A DNA stretch of 64,000 bases from Hemicentrotus pulcherrimus. Taxonomy: Eukaryota > Echinodermata > Echinoidea > Camarodonta > Strongylocentrotidae. Below, one piece after another: positions 39,301 through 54,012 of the stretch; within the stretch, counting starts at the first letter, position 1, and each line of letters opens with the position of its first letter. Made by a program: the position numbers and the translations under genes. Where the stretch lies: positions 26,892 through 90,891 of the forward strand of contig BEXV01001089.1 in the NCBI GenBank assembly GCA_003118195.1. Direction: 5' to 3'. Under the pieces are notes generated by a model, which was not told the origin of the DNA, made no database searches, and saw only the letters and a list, made by a program, of their open reading frames with translations.

Positions 39301-42300
39301 CTTTTTGGTGTTTATCCCAATATTTAAGGGTTTTTTTATATCAAGATGTACTATTTAAGAACCTATTTTGAATTTTCAAGACACTGGAGCCTTTCTTCAA
39401 AATGAAGCCCTTAATTACTCCAAAAATATTGGATCAAATATTAAAAGTTCAGGCCATTAGAGCTGTCTATGGAAGGAAATGGTTAAGAAGCAATGAATGG
39501 CATAGTGACCTACCTTCTGTGTAAACATGGGTGCCTAAACCATAGTAATTGCTGAATAAACCCAGCTGTCCTTCGATCACCTCCTCGTAGCCATCTCCGT
39601 AGTCAAAGGCAAAACTGATGTGAGAGCCCCAACACAGGGCACGGAAGACTACAGGATCAGTCTCCCAGTCCCCAGCTTCGGTTTGCTCCAGGGAAGCCCA
39701 GTTGTTGCCTTCATAAACCTGCAATAAAAATAATTTGGATTTACATGTATATAGCGCTTAATACGGTATATCGTCTCTAAGCGCTTTACAAATATTATCA
39801 CCCGGTCATCAGATTCATTTACCTACAATGTGGACCATCTCTATTTCCTGGGGAGTATTCCTACCATATGGTCACTGTGAAGACGTAGGCAATTACTACC
39901 AAGTCATCCTACCAGGTCCTTATTTTTTTTTAATTTTTAAATTTTTTTTTTTGTTTTTGTTTTTTTGGGGGGGGGTATTGAGTGGCTAATGAAGAGTATT
40001 GCCTTGCCAAAGAACATTAGTGTCGTGTCGGGAATCGAACCACGACCTTTGAATTGCAAGTCGAGTGCTTAAACCACCCGATTACGACACTTCTACCAAT
40101 GAAGCAATATTGGCCAAGATGTCCACTATTTGTCTTCAATATGTCCTCCAGCTCACTGTGAGAAAGCTGTATCATTAAATGTATCATATCCAGGTATAAC
40201 ACAGCTTAGTGAATGAAATTGCATAAATGCATAATCGTTGACAAATCATGCCATCGAAGTTGAACCATGTCATTAGGACACAGAGCTAGGAATAATCTCG
40301 ATTACCTTGATTAGACAAAAATATCACACAAATCAATGTCATCACAATATTCATATTAGATTTTGATTTTATTCACTGATGTCTTTAACTATTATGTTTT
40401 TCCAGACGAGTCTTTTCATTCTATGACATCTTGCTCAGCTACGCATGTTAAAGATGATCATGCGTGGGTATATAGTTGTTCTTGAAGTAGGCAACTTGGC
40501 GAACACTGAGCCAACGGGTATTACGCTCCCTTACTGACGTATGCTTAAAGGGACACTAGTCTGCATGGGAGCGTAATACCTGTTGACACAGTGTGCTGCC
40601 CTCTATATACCCACGCATGAGTGACTTTTAAATATATATCTATTGGCCATCGCCATAAACGTTTGAATCCAGCCAACAGTGCTACCTTCATGAATGTATA
40701 TTTATTTCACACTTCAATGATTCAATCAATCAGTAGATCATATCAAAAGATTTTCACATCTAGATTATATAAATAGATTAAAGGGATTGGGAATCTTTGC
40801 CTCAGGCTCTAAACAAATTCCTGGATTTAGCTCGTAAGGCAATCACAATTATGAACCTGTAGGTGAGTCAGGAATCCCATTATTGGAAATCGAAATTTCA
40901 AAAAACGGTTTCCCAATGGTTTTCATAACACTACAGTCTAATTGGGGAAATAAGTATGGTATAACCGGTCACTCAAATATTTTTACTTTTTTAAGGCTCT
41001 TCATGATCATTTTTAAGTGTAATTTTGTTAGGGCTTCAATATTACACCATATCACAGACACTGATACCAATTAGGGCCATGCATCTCATATTTGTATAAC
41101 TGGAAACATTGTTTACATTGCCTTTAAAGACACGTGTTGAACTAGTCTCACGATATCATCCAATACTCACGGTAAGTTCCAGAGCTATGGGTACTTGTTG
41201 GACCACGAAAGGTGTGGGGTAGTGATAGATCAAGGGATCCTGCTGCAAGGCATTCCTAGCACTCACACTGATGTAGTATTCTCCGGGCATACCGAAGGTG
41301 TGGAGGACTGCACTGTAACTCCCATTCCTAATAAAACATTAGAGAAATAAAAATATTTGTCGTTGACGTGGAGGATAATAATTTGTTCCCCATACATGAC
41401 CAAATAAATATCAACAATTAAATATTTATTGTCGTCCTATACAGAAGACAATAATAAAAATATGTTTTAAATGAAGCCAACAGAAAAATATTCATCTGAA
41501 GATTCAAGTGTCATCGAGTCTATAAATGAAGAATAAAAACAATGATAAATGAATATCCAATTTCTCAAAGGGCACAAGCTATCCGATTTGGTAAAAAACA
41601 AAAATATTCATGTTTTCTAAAAATAAACCACGAAGAAGAAGATCGTGTACTACCTTGATTTTAGCAAAAAATGAAAGCTACATGTACATGTATATTTAAA
41701 GAAGCTCCTTTAATCCGAATAATAATTTCAAAAATCAAGCTGAGCAGTCCAATTGCATACGGTGTATGTATATCATAAATCATTGTTATAGAAATTGTAA
41801 AATGGCACCTTGGCCAAAATACAGCTGCATCTCTGCCACTGGCCTTACCTGTGAATGACCGTTGTAGGTCCTGTCATATCATTGAAATCCCACGTGAAAA
41901 CAATGTCGTTGCCAGTAGCAACGGTGGCCTCGACTGTGATGTTGTCAAAGGCATTGACCAGCCACGAATTTGACGTCACTATCGTAAGCCCTGTGATTCT
42001 TTCTTCCACTCTAACCACTGTAGAGCCATCCATGTCGGAAACACCATTGGAAACCGTTGCAGCAACTGCGTATTCACCTAGGTCTGCATAGTGTTTCGTC
42101 AAAGCAAAGACATACGTTGCTGGCTGAGTGGAATGGTCAATCGACTCAACAGACATGTCTGGGGAATCGGATGTCACTTCAGCTGCGGTGCCGTCCCCAA
42201 AATGGACGCTGAATAAAAATTCCGGTCCACCTTGGACTCATAATAAGATGGTGGAGTTTAGCCCATGTAGAACGGGACTGCTGGACAGAACGAGACTTGT

Positions 42301-44694
42301 GATTGGTTCTCGGAGGGTGGCTAGGGTGTGAGTCGTGGTACGGGATATTTCATTGGAGGCAGTGACAATGAGGTTGTAAGTTCCTGGCATGCTAAACGGA
42401 ATATAGGCCTACGATAAAATTGAAAAAGTGGAAAATTTAAGGGGAAAAAATGACAAAATATAGCTCTCAAAATTACATCATTGCAAAGAGATGACATGGA
42501 AATGTTTCACTAAATTATAAGCTTGAGAATTAATGCAATGTTGTCAAACTCGTACATAAATGTACTTTGATCTATCACTCTGACAAAGATAAACAATTCA
42601 AAGATATTGGTTTACAAATGAGAAAATCAAAATAAAGTAAGTCCCCACCCTTTTTTTTCAGCAACATGAATCTAACTCTATACCATCTTTTATCTTCCAC
42701 TTGACAATGCTGATAGTTTTTAGGTTGGACAAACAGAAAAAAGGATCCATGCAAGAATAAATATGGTATAAACTGCCCATAAATCAGAACAAATGTGTAA
42801 ATTACACATAGGCCTCTAGATGAAAAAACAAACATGCATGAGCATTTGCCAATTTAATCTGTTAAGTGGGAAGCATGATATAAATTTGGCTAGCATCAAT
42901 AGAAAATATGTGTTAAATATCAATAATAAATCACATCCAATAGGTAAAGTAAAGTGAGAGCTTGAACCTAACTAACCAGCGTATTGGTTCCTCCGGTTGT
43001 CATCCTGTAGTTACCAGAATTGGATGACGAGTTGGACACGAGAGGGATGATCACCCAGTCATACCTGATGCATGATCCAGAAGAAGGCCTTAGTTCCCAT
43101 GTCAGAGTGGTTGAAGGCCTGCAAAGACATGGGGGCGTTTCATAAAACTTGTTATCAGTGACAAATGACAGTTTTTGTTATAAGCTACTGAAATCCTTGC
43201 TTCTGATTGGTTATCAGTAGATTTGTCACTGATTTTTGTCGGTTGTCATTGAAAAAAATGGTAAATGTGAAACAGGTCCCTGAATAGCATCAAATCAACA
43301 GGTTCTACAAAACATGGTCTGAAAGCGATTGATCTGCGTTTAATATTCATCTTCAACCCTAAACTTAATATTAAACATACATGTAAACCTATGACTAAAC
43401 TTAATCCTAAACATAACCCTAAACCCAACTCTAAACCCAACTCTAAACCTAACCCTAGCTCTAAACCTAATCCCAAATCTAAACCTTCCTACTTTCCTTT
43501 GTTACTGTATATGCATTTGCATGCTTTTGACTTGGTTGGAATTGACAAGTATATGACACTTGATACTTGAACTTACCACACAAATCTGGACAACAGGGGA
43601 CCCAGCACGCTGATGTCCGAAACACTCTCTTGGACACTGACCACCGAAGTAGACTTGATAATTTCATTGTCCATGTCCACAGCAGCAATGTCCAGCAACC
43701 AGACCCCAGGGATGGAAGATGAGTGGGACCAAACCACTTCCAGGATGGGGCTGCGCATCGGCATGGTAACCGTCTCGGAGTTGGTGCTGTTGTAATGGTA
43801 GGTGATTTCTAAGTTCCGTATGGAACGCCCAGAGAGAAGCTAAATGTAAAAGACAGAAATGGAAAATATAACGATGATGATAATAATAATCAACCCTTCA
43901 TGTACCTATGCACTTCAAAGGAAGTTTGCATATTATAACCCTACTTTTGTCTCTGGCAGACTTACATGTAATAAGTATTGAACGCCTCGTTGGAGAGTGG
44001 CAAATGTGGATTAATGTCTTGCTTAAAGACGTTAGTGTCGGGCTGCTATTTGAACCCTCAACTCTAGGATTAAGAGTTAGTGAATGAACCAATATTCCAT
44101 GACACCTCCAAAATAGAGAAAACGATAATGAGATGGGTATCATGTCATGTGAAACAAATAACACACATGAAAGTTATGAGTTTCTGCTTCTTTGGGGAGC
44201 TCCTCTTTTCATAATCCCACCACATAAAGCACAAAGCATAGCAATCCTTCAGTAATAAAATACTGAAGGATACTGCTAATGTGTACATGTAGCTTTATGT
44301 AAACAGTTCAGAAAAGCAATATTATGCTCCAAAGTTGAGATGACCTACAGTGAGGGACAATCCCCAGATATACAGTTCAGAAATGAATCATTCATACCCC
44401 TTCTAAACTTGATATTTGTTGTGATTTTTTTTTTAAACTCAAGAAGAAAACATGGACTGGTTTAGTTAGGGCCTGTGTTGGATGTAAGTTTTTATATGTC
44501 ACATTCTCAAGCAACATTAATCAGGACAAATGAATTATGAATATCAAAAAAATTAATAAACCTGGTAAGGATATTAATAACTTTTTTTTTTGTTACTGAT
44601 ATCAAAATTATCCCCTCTCTCTCATTCTCTCTCTCCCTCTCCCTCCTTCCCTTCTCTCCCACTCCTCTCTCGCTCGCTTGCTCCCGCTCGCTCC

Positions 44695-44726
<32 letters not shown>

Positions 44727-47700
44727 TTCTCTCTCCCCCACTTTTCAACTCTCCCCTACTCTCCCTCTCTTTAAATCTTCATGACATTAATATTCCTCAT
44801 CCTTTCATATGAATATTTCAAAGAAATTCAAGAAGTGCAGGTTGTTTGGGAAAAGTAACCAAACTGTTTAATTATGTTTACAGTCAATGGTATCAAATTT
44901 AGCTCTCAATCATGACAATGGTCCTCAATTGTTGCATATCCACAAGAAGTCCATTGTTTTCACGATTTCAAAAGACATCACAATAGTAATATTTGATTCA
45001 TTACACAAAAATAATAACAGCTGCCAAGTTATTTTGTTGTATTAAATCTCAGTGCGAATAATGTCCTATTCCGGGATCCTATCCGATTATATATAGAACA
45101 GGTAAAATAAGACGCTTGCCAAATTTGTAATCACATGGACAGAGCATGTTCGCTAAATGTGACCAATCCGACCATCGCAGGGAGGACAGTCTTCACATAC
45201 AATTACCTCTTGACGAAGAAAGAGAAACGCAAGATGCTTGGCACCCTGACAAATTTACATAAGATGGATAGTGGTTTTGGTTTTGTAACAGTATGCTTTA
45301 GTTTGTGTTTATTTCTCCTATTTCTTATCATCACTTGAAAGTTATTACCACATCAACCCTCCTACTTTGAGCATTTGTTTTTCTAATGTATCTAACTACA
45401 TATTTAACATTTCTGTTACATCATTGGCTGATATAAACAGATGTTAGCCAAGATTTACCAGTTGTCACACGACCATTAATTGAACCTTGACCGGTAGGTT
45501 TCAATTGTTTAGAACGCATCTTCCCGTTTTCTATTGTGCTTCATCAAAATATTTCTTTTGTTGTTTAAGTGGTGCATGTTCCCCATCATTAAATCTGGCA
45601 TACATTCTACACATAACAAACACACAATAGAATATCATATGTCCCATAATCGTGCCCCACTCCTGCTCCACCCCCTCGACTTAACTTACACCCAGTGTTG
45701 GGTTTAACTGAACCAGTGGAATACGGGCCTAATAGATAATGCCCATTAATTTATCATTGAGAAGGGTAAGAATCGGAAAAAAGCTATTAAAAGGACACAC
45801 TTCATTATCTTCATAGCAATTAGATACAAAGAACATTGCAATAATGATCTAGCTCTAGTTGAGTTACACATCAAAGATTACACTCAGAAAAAAAAACCCA
45901 TAAAAGACATCTTCTGTAGCCCTTTTCATTGAATTTCTCTTATGTTTTTTTAAAGCAGTTATAGATATGAAAGATTTCCAGGCAAAAATTCTCCCATGCT
46001 ACCTCACAAACTTTCAGATTTAAAAGAATAGTATATTAAACATTATGCATTTCTAAGATATTTTTTTTTAATTTTGATCAATCAACACCCTGACAGACTG
46101 ATCCAACATCACATTTTTTTTCTTGTTAAATGTTATTCCATATTGTAACATGGAGAAGACAAATAAACATTTTAGCAGACACTTAGTTTTCTTTTTCAAC
46201 TAATGATCCGTTAGACATTTTTCTCAGATCTATCAATACGTCGAAAGACTGAAGAAAGATTAAGTTTAAGATTAGGTTGTTGCTTGTTCAACATTACCTC
46301 ATATTATTTCATGAAAAAAATTGAAAATGTAAACATTTCAGCAGGCACTTCTGTACAACCATTCTTCCTCAATAACCTTGCAAAACCAATCAATCATATG
46401 TATTCATTATACAAAATCCTGATAAGTATGCACATACATGTTACTCAACTCTATCAAATTAATAGAGAAATGAATGCAACCAACAAAACAGGATCTACAA
46501 AACAGATGGTAAAAATGTTTGGCGTGTTTTGACTGCAGGAAATTTATACAAAGCCCAACAAAGAAACATTGTATAAAGAATAGTTGTATGTGAAAGTGGC
46601 GTACAGCCCAGAGAACATTAATTATCATATCAGAAAACAAGTAAAGAAATTAATGTTGAAGAGGTATATTGACACGACAGCTAGTCAATCATCAGCGCAT
46701 GCTCAAGATAAGCCCAACCAAGGTATATTATTTAATAGTGTTCGAACCAAAGCAAGATGCCGATTCTTAATCGAGGATCCGTTCAAAGTGATGCTCTAAC
46801 ATGCGATTCGTTATACGATGTTCCATTATAGAGCATTCAGACTAGAAAAACTGTCATTACTTAACATATATAGGTATACAATGTTAAAATCCAGTAGTCT
46901 GAACAATAGGGTTTGGCAGATGTTGGCACTATGTTTTGTTTTGGATTCATTCCCTAGGTTCATTGAGTGCCCCAGATTTGTAACTTCCAAAGGGAATATA
47001 CATGTAAACAGTAAATGTGAATTGATAAATGGAATAGTTGATATGCTTCCAAGATCTGCAAGAATCAGAACACAGCATTGACACTTAACAGTCATTAGCT
47101 GTCAAATGGCTTTAAAGTTACACTGCAACATCAACCAATGCAAGTTAAAGGGATCCGGTAACTTTGTCTCAGATTCTGAAACAAAATTCTGGATTTAGCT
47201 CATGCTACAATCATAATTACAAACCTTTAGGTCAGTCAGGAACACCGTGATGTTTACAAGCCGATTGCCTGTCTGATTTGCAAGATATTTATGATTGGAA
47301 TTACAAATTTTAAAACAGTTTGCCTCACGGTTTTCATAACATTACAGTCTATTTGGGGAAAACGAGTAACGGTATGGGGAAAACGAGTACCTATGGTAAA
47401 ACCGGTCACTCAAAGATTTTTACTGTTTTGAGGCACTTCTTGATCATTTTGAAATGCAATTTTTTTAGGGCTTCGATATAACACCATATCACAGACACTG
47501 ATAACAGGTAGGGCCTTGTATCTCAGATTTAACATTGTTAAACGATCGCCTTAAGTTGTACAATGAAACCTGTCTATAGAGACCACCCAATGGAGACAAG
47601 AAAAGTGGTCTTTATCGGCAGGTGGTCTTATGTTTCAATGGGAAACCATTTTCAAGGGGGAAAAGAAATGTGGTCTTTGTAGACAGGTGATCACTAAAGA

Positions 47701-48053
47701 ATGTTCGACTGTATAACATTTTAGTCTGTAGCTGATCCAAAAGTTATATGTCATGTTATGTGGTGGAGGTTATTTTACCTGACTGCTAAGAAAGCATGAA
47801 TCCCTGAGGGACCTGGTAATGAGGATTAATACCAAAGGGCAATAGTGCATCGACTTGGCTTCGAAACCTGGGTCACAGGATTACGAGACACTGCTCTACC
47901 TACTGAGCTATCGCCCCTCCTCGCGAGTGGGAACTATTGTTTAGGCCTACATGCTGCTACGCATAATAAACCTATAGATGGAGCTTTAAAAATAAGACTA
48001 ATTACATTCCCGGTCAACTTGCATTGACATTAGTAAATGCCAGACAACAAGAT

Positions 48054-48086
<33 letters not shown>

Positions 48087-51000
48087 CTTCCTTTTGAGTA
48101 CAGTCCTCTTTACAGAGTATTACTTCTGCAAAATGTTGTAGAGCAAAAAATAAATAAAAGGTTTCATACATAGGTTCTTATGACAATTCATTAAGGAAAC
48201 AGATTTGCTCTGCAATACTCAAAACAATTTTATGAGAAATGTACCAGTTAACAATTATGCAAGTCCCTTAAAATCTAGGCGCTGTTTAAAAGATTCTTTT
48301 TGTAAATATCTATCAGTTGAGATGTCCTAGCTAGTCCATTATTTTACATCACTTGACTGGAGATGAGAAGGTTGTGGGTTAGAGCCCCAGCATACCACTA
48401 TTTTCTTTGGAAAGACATATGAATCTAAAGTTGCCACCCTCCACCCAGGTGTTAATTGGTACCTGGTCAGGAGGATATCCTGAATGCTGTGAGTAGGTAG
48501 CCTGAGCAAAGGCTATATGTAGGGTAAATATTAGAAGGCTTTTCAAAACTTTGATTTCCGATTCCATTGAGTGTTCAAATTTGAATAGCTGACTATCTTT
48601 ATTTGATCAATGCTTATCAATAATTACTCTTAGTTTTAAAAGTTTTTTTTTAAAAAACCTAATTCTTCTTTTAATGGTTGAATAAAGTAGGCTCTTCAAG
48701 CAACACCAGAAGTGAACCAAAAGGGAAAAATAGCACAGGGGTCAAAAATAGAGGCACCATCCTGTGAAATATCTTTTTTAGTCCTCATTAAAGAGATATG
48801 TTTTTTTTTATTGGAAAGTAAATTCTGATCAGCGACACCCTAGACTATAATGAGCCATTGTCTGGGAAATGAAAAATGACATTCAAATATAGAATCTTGA
48901 AATGGATTCTTCTCATACAAGGTTATGTTCTAAAAGATATTTAAAGGGACAATTAAACATAAAAAAATGACCTCCTTTTGTACACAGTGATAGTTTCCTC
49001 CCCTTTTATCTGATTTACTGTCCATTGTCTTTGACCTTTAAAACAGGAGGTCAAATCTCCGGAAGAAAATGACATATTGCTTGTTTCATGTCTGCTCTTA
49101 TTCTACTGTTTCATTAAATGCGGTTTGGCATATGATGGTTTAATCCCCCTTCTCACAATCACTGCCAAAGGGTCTGGGGTCTGGGCCCGTTTCATGAAAC
49201 TTGTTACATGTATCAATAAAAAGTTGCAATAACTGTTTTAAGCTAACCAAATACATAACTGAGAATAATATATCTTTCAATAATACTGACATATCTTCCA
49301 TGAAACATATTACATTTTTTTGGCCAAGTTAGAATAGAATAAAAAGGGGACTCTTCATTAAGGAAATCTATACTGAAATTTTTGTACATGTACATTGTAT
49401 GTCTACACATTTTAAAGAAAAAAATATAAAAATCTTAAATATATATGAAAACTAACTTATAATGTACGTAATCCAGGCAGTGAAAGTGATTTAAAACAGT
49501 TACAAGGATGCACTTTTTTTTTAGAGTGATATAAATTCCAAAAGCCATTATTGAAGCAGATCATGATAAAAATAGACTGACATTTTAAGGCTCTGACATA
49601 ACCTTTTAATTGATAGTATACTTGCTGTGGCTTTACAACAAAATCGATTTTATATTACAATTGAAAAAACATTGAAATACAATTATTCATAACAGGTGAA
49701 GGAAATAATATGTAACAAGGCACTTAACAAATACATTTCATTACATAATGAAAATGTCTTATTTGTTGTGGACTAGAATTCGTTTCATTATTTCTCCCGA
49801 TGGTATTTCTCTCGATGACATAAATCAAGAATATTGACCCAGCCTCATTTCTACATAAAACATAACCTACATATTGTGATATCAAGCAACAATAAGAAAA
49901 AAGGAAATGACAGACATATATATATATATATATATACAATATGCCATGAATTCTTTTTTCTTCTCAGAAATCCTGATGAAAACATATTGTTTTCACGTAG
50001 AATGACAATATGAATTGATCTGTTTCCCCCCATCCCCCATGTCAAATTTTAAAACATAAATGTATAAATAGTCCTTCCCTAAGATCACATTAATTTCATA
50101 GTCAAAATAATGCACATTAAAAAAGGAAGAGGGATTTCCTGGAAAATGTTATTGTTCAAATGTAGTCCACCTCCAAGAAATGAAAATTTTGTGAAAGTAT
50201 CAAGTATGATCGCCCCGTGGGTAATTTTACAGAGGTGGTGCCAATTTTCTATCTCTATTTGATATGAATAGTATCCCTGCAAGACCTGCATTTCAAAAGA
50301 AACCATTAAAGGTAAAGATATTATACAGATATTGACTGGCAGGGGTGTAATATAACATTCTTTGGAACCCGAAGGTAGTTATATTTTCCCTTGTGGTTAT
50401 ATTTTCCTGAAGAAAGAAAACCAAATGAGAAAAAAAAAAGAGGGCGACATGCATTGATTAAAAATATATTCATTTCAACAGCTGGTCTTCCTTCTTTCCC
50501 CTTTTCCATTTTCCTTCTTATCTGTTTTTACTTCTCCTTGTTCGTTTTGTGATTATACATTGTATGTTGTTTTGTAATATTGTCTTGTGTGTTCGAAGTC
50601 TTCGTAGGCAAAATTTGAAACATTTATATTCTATTTTTTTCTGGAGGATCCACAAACTACAAACACTCCTTNNNNNNNNNNNNNNNNNNNNNNNNNNNNN
50701 NNNNNNNNNNNNNNNNNNNNNNNNNNNNNNNNNNNNNNNNNNNNNNNNNNNNNNNNNNNNNNNNNNNNNNNNNNNNNNNNNNNNNNNNNNNNNNNNNNNN
50801 NNNNNNNNNNNNNNNNNNNNNATCTGTTTAAGCTATCTAATAATATGAAATATACAGAGTGGCCAAATAATAAAGACCACTTCTGATTCCCACATTAACA
50901 TCAAAACATATTCTAATAACATTAACAATGGACTCTCACAATTCTTTGCATTGCTTTCATAAATTTCAAGTCATAATTTCATAAACATCTCATTCATAAA

Positions 51001-53965
51001 CATAATCACTTACGTTTTATCAACATCATAGAAACTACATGTAACTATGACGCTAGCTATGACGCTGTTACGTCAATCCCACCATGTAGGCCTATTATCA
51101 ATTTGAAATATTTCATCTTCTCATTTCTGCTCGGAATCTTCCTCTCTTATTTTCCATGTCCACAGAGTGCATTCTATCTTGTCTTGACTTCATATGCCAT
51201 GCTGTGAAGCTAGGCCTTTAAAACAATGCAGATCAAGAGGGGACATTCCTTCCAATTCCAGAAGATTTTCTATAAAGGAGGGCTGGGTCATGTTTGTAAA
51301 ACAATACAATATTTTCCTCAGTCATTAAAATACCAAAGTTGGAGAGGCCAGTGAAAGAAATTCACACTTAACCACGGATTACCATTCGGGACCCAAATTT
51401 CCCTTTTCTTCTTTCTTCATTGAAGTTCATTCCAAATGGAAAACGTGAAGGAATTTCAACAATAGGATCCTGTTCTTCGGTTATGTCATGGGAAGTTGAC
51501 AGAGATACATATACTGAGATACACATATTTGTTATATCCTTGACTCCTGCATTTTCCCTATTTTTATGAGTTAGTTCAAACTCTGAGAGAAATGGAGAGG
51601 AACTTTTGACAATTTCATCATGGTTTTGCTTCTCCAGATCTTCAGGGTCTTTCTTCTACTTTATTTCTTAAAAAAAAAAAAATTATTTAGATGTGAATGA
51701 GATGATCTATTTCACAAATTACATTCTACTGAATTCTAAAGTGAAAGGACAACCTTTGTCACCATTTTGTATATTTCATAAGGAGGAGTTTTATTGTTTT
51801 GTCATTGTAATAACAATGCTCTGGCACTTAGCCTTAATGGTTTTATATCATCATAATATGATTCTTCATAATATGATAAATGGGGAAACAATCATTTACC
51901 TCTCAGTCCCACATCTGAAATAACATTTCCCTAGCACGTACATCCTATTTGTTGGTTCATTTGACCTCATCTCTTTTTTTTCAAGGTCAAAATGCTCTTT
52001 AAATTAATTACATTTGTGTAACTAACGAGAATCAATGATGTCAAAGAACTATTCCTTTGATCTTTCCAAGAAAATAGCTTCCTTTGAGTATGCAACCCTA
52101 CAGGACAACAAACGATTATGAGAAGTCACATGGCAGGAATCCAAAACAAATAGAATCAAGAGAATAAATCCATATCCACGATTCCAGTAATTAGTTTTCA
52201 AGCAAGGTTGAGGCAAAGACAGATGTCATAACAAATATCGCAGCTGGGTCCGTACTCTGCCAAGTTCCAGAAAGGCATTTGAATATTATTAGTAAAGAAG
52301 ATATATAAGCATTTAGTATCTTCCATAGTAATACATGCATAGCCAGCCCTAAATGCATTCTAGACTCACTACCTTGTAAAAAGTAATTTAAAAGAAGATG
52401 CAGAGCTTTAAAAAAAATTTGACAACTTGAAACTGCGCATGATGCATGTATTTTCTGCAGTGCATAAGGTTTTTGTAGGAACATGCACTGTAATTTTGAA
52501 TTCTCTTGAAATGTAATGTGCATGATGCACTTATTTGAAATGATTTTCCTTAACCATTTATGTAATGTGGTCTTGTAATATTGCAGCATTACAGAAAATA
52601 ACTATCGGTAAAGGTTATTTTGAAAGGCTAATTATCTATTGCAAAAGACAAGATATTGTGTATTGTGAAGCTACAGTATGTATGGAATCCTCTCAAAATT
52701 GATTCAATCTAGACGAAAATGACAACATCTGTTTTTTAGTGATATACACCACATATAGATATGGGTATTTATGGGATCGTAGACAAATGTGAGCATCAAA
52801 ATTTAAACCATCGTTTTAAACAATTTCTCGTCATATTTGGAACATGAAAGTTATTTCAAGAAGAATCCATTTCTGGTGGCATTGCTACTGTGACATTCTT
52901 TCATGGAGGAATGAACAGAACAAGAAAGCTCACAATCATTGCTCACCTTCAACCAAAACTCGACCTTCTCTTTAAAGGAGAGGAAGGAATCGCATTACAA
53001 AACTCAAGGTCCAATATTCAAAGGGTAAGAAAACACCATTCACGGTGTATTATTCCAGAGGAAGAGGCGGGTATTCTCACAGCTATTTTGGTCCCGTCTG
53101 CGGTTTCTGTGGTTTTTCGGGGCGTTGCGTGAGCTCCCATTTAGCATCCTGCTGAGGAAACCCAGCATCTCAGATACCCCTCTCTTGTTCTTGTCATTGT
53201 ATTCCATTGTTATCTTCTTGACGGATGGGACATACCAACCAAATTACCCATCATGTAATAGACTCCACATCTGTTGTATAACTAAGCCGTCAGTTGCTTT
53301 GATAAGAGCCAGAGAGAAAAAAAACCAATGGCTCAAATGGACAGGTTCATGGAGGGGTATTATGAGAAGACCACCATATTTGTTTTGATTTGTTTTGTAT
53401 TCTTCCCCAGTGAAATTTTCTTGTGCTGTTTTCTTAGTTTGTTGTGTTGTGCAACTTTTTCAATATTAACTCGTAAATAGTTCAGAGTTTTCATAATCTT
53501 CTAAATTTATCAGTTTTTCATCCTCAAATCGGCAACAACTAATCTTGTTTTCCACTCTTTCATGTTTTAAAAAATATAGATATAGTTTTTTAAATAAACC
53601 AATGTGAAAATAATTGTTTAACCAAAAATTAAACTCATGTAAGAATGGTACAATGTACTATATTCTAAATTAACTAAACTAATTCTGTGATTTTTGTCTT
53701 TTTTGCTCATGTATTATTTGTAATTCTTACCATTCTAGATCAAATGAGAAAGCAAAAATATCTCTAAAAGGAGACACTGTACTGCTATAAATTATCAGAC
53801 ATTTGAAGGTACAAGCATGTAGTCTATGCAATTGGTAACTTTTCCACATTAAATCGAATTCATACTTTTCATGTTATATCTTTTTTGAATTTGTACTATA
53901 AATTCTATTAAACACAACATTGATAGGCTTTCAAATTTCATGTTTTTTTTCTTCTCCTTTCTCCA

Positions 53966-54012
<47 letters not shown>

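Noticed and set aside
52191..52589. 132-codon minus-strand frame as a missing exon of the gene
   Set aside because: Exons 4 and 5 already join in frame; the frame shows no PKD pattern and no plausible splice borders.
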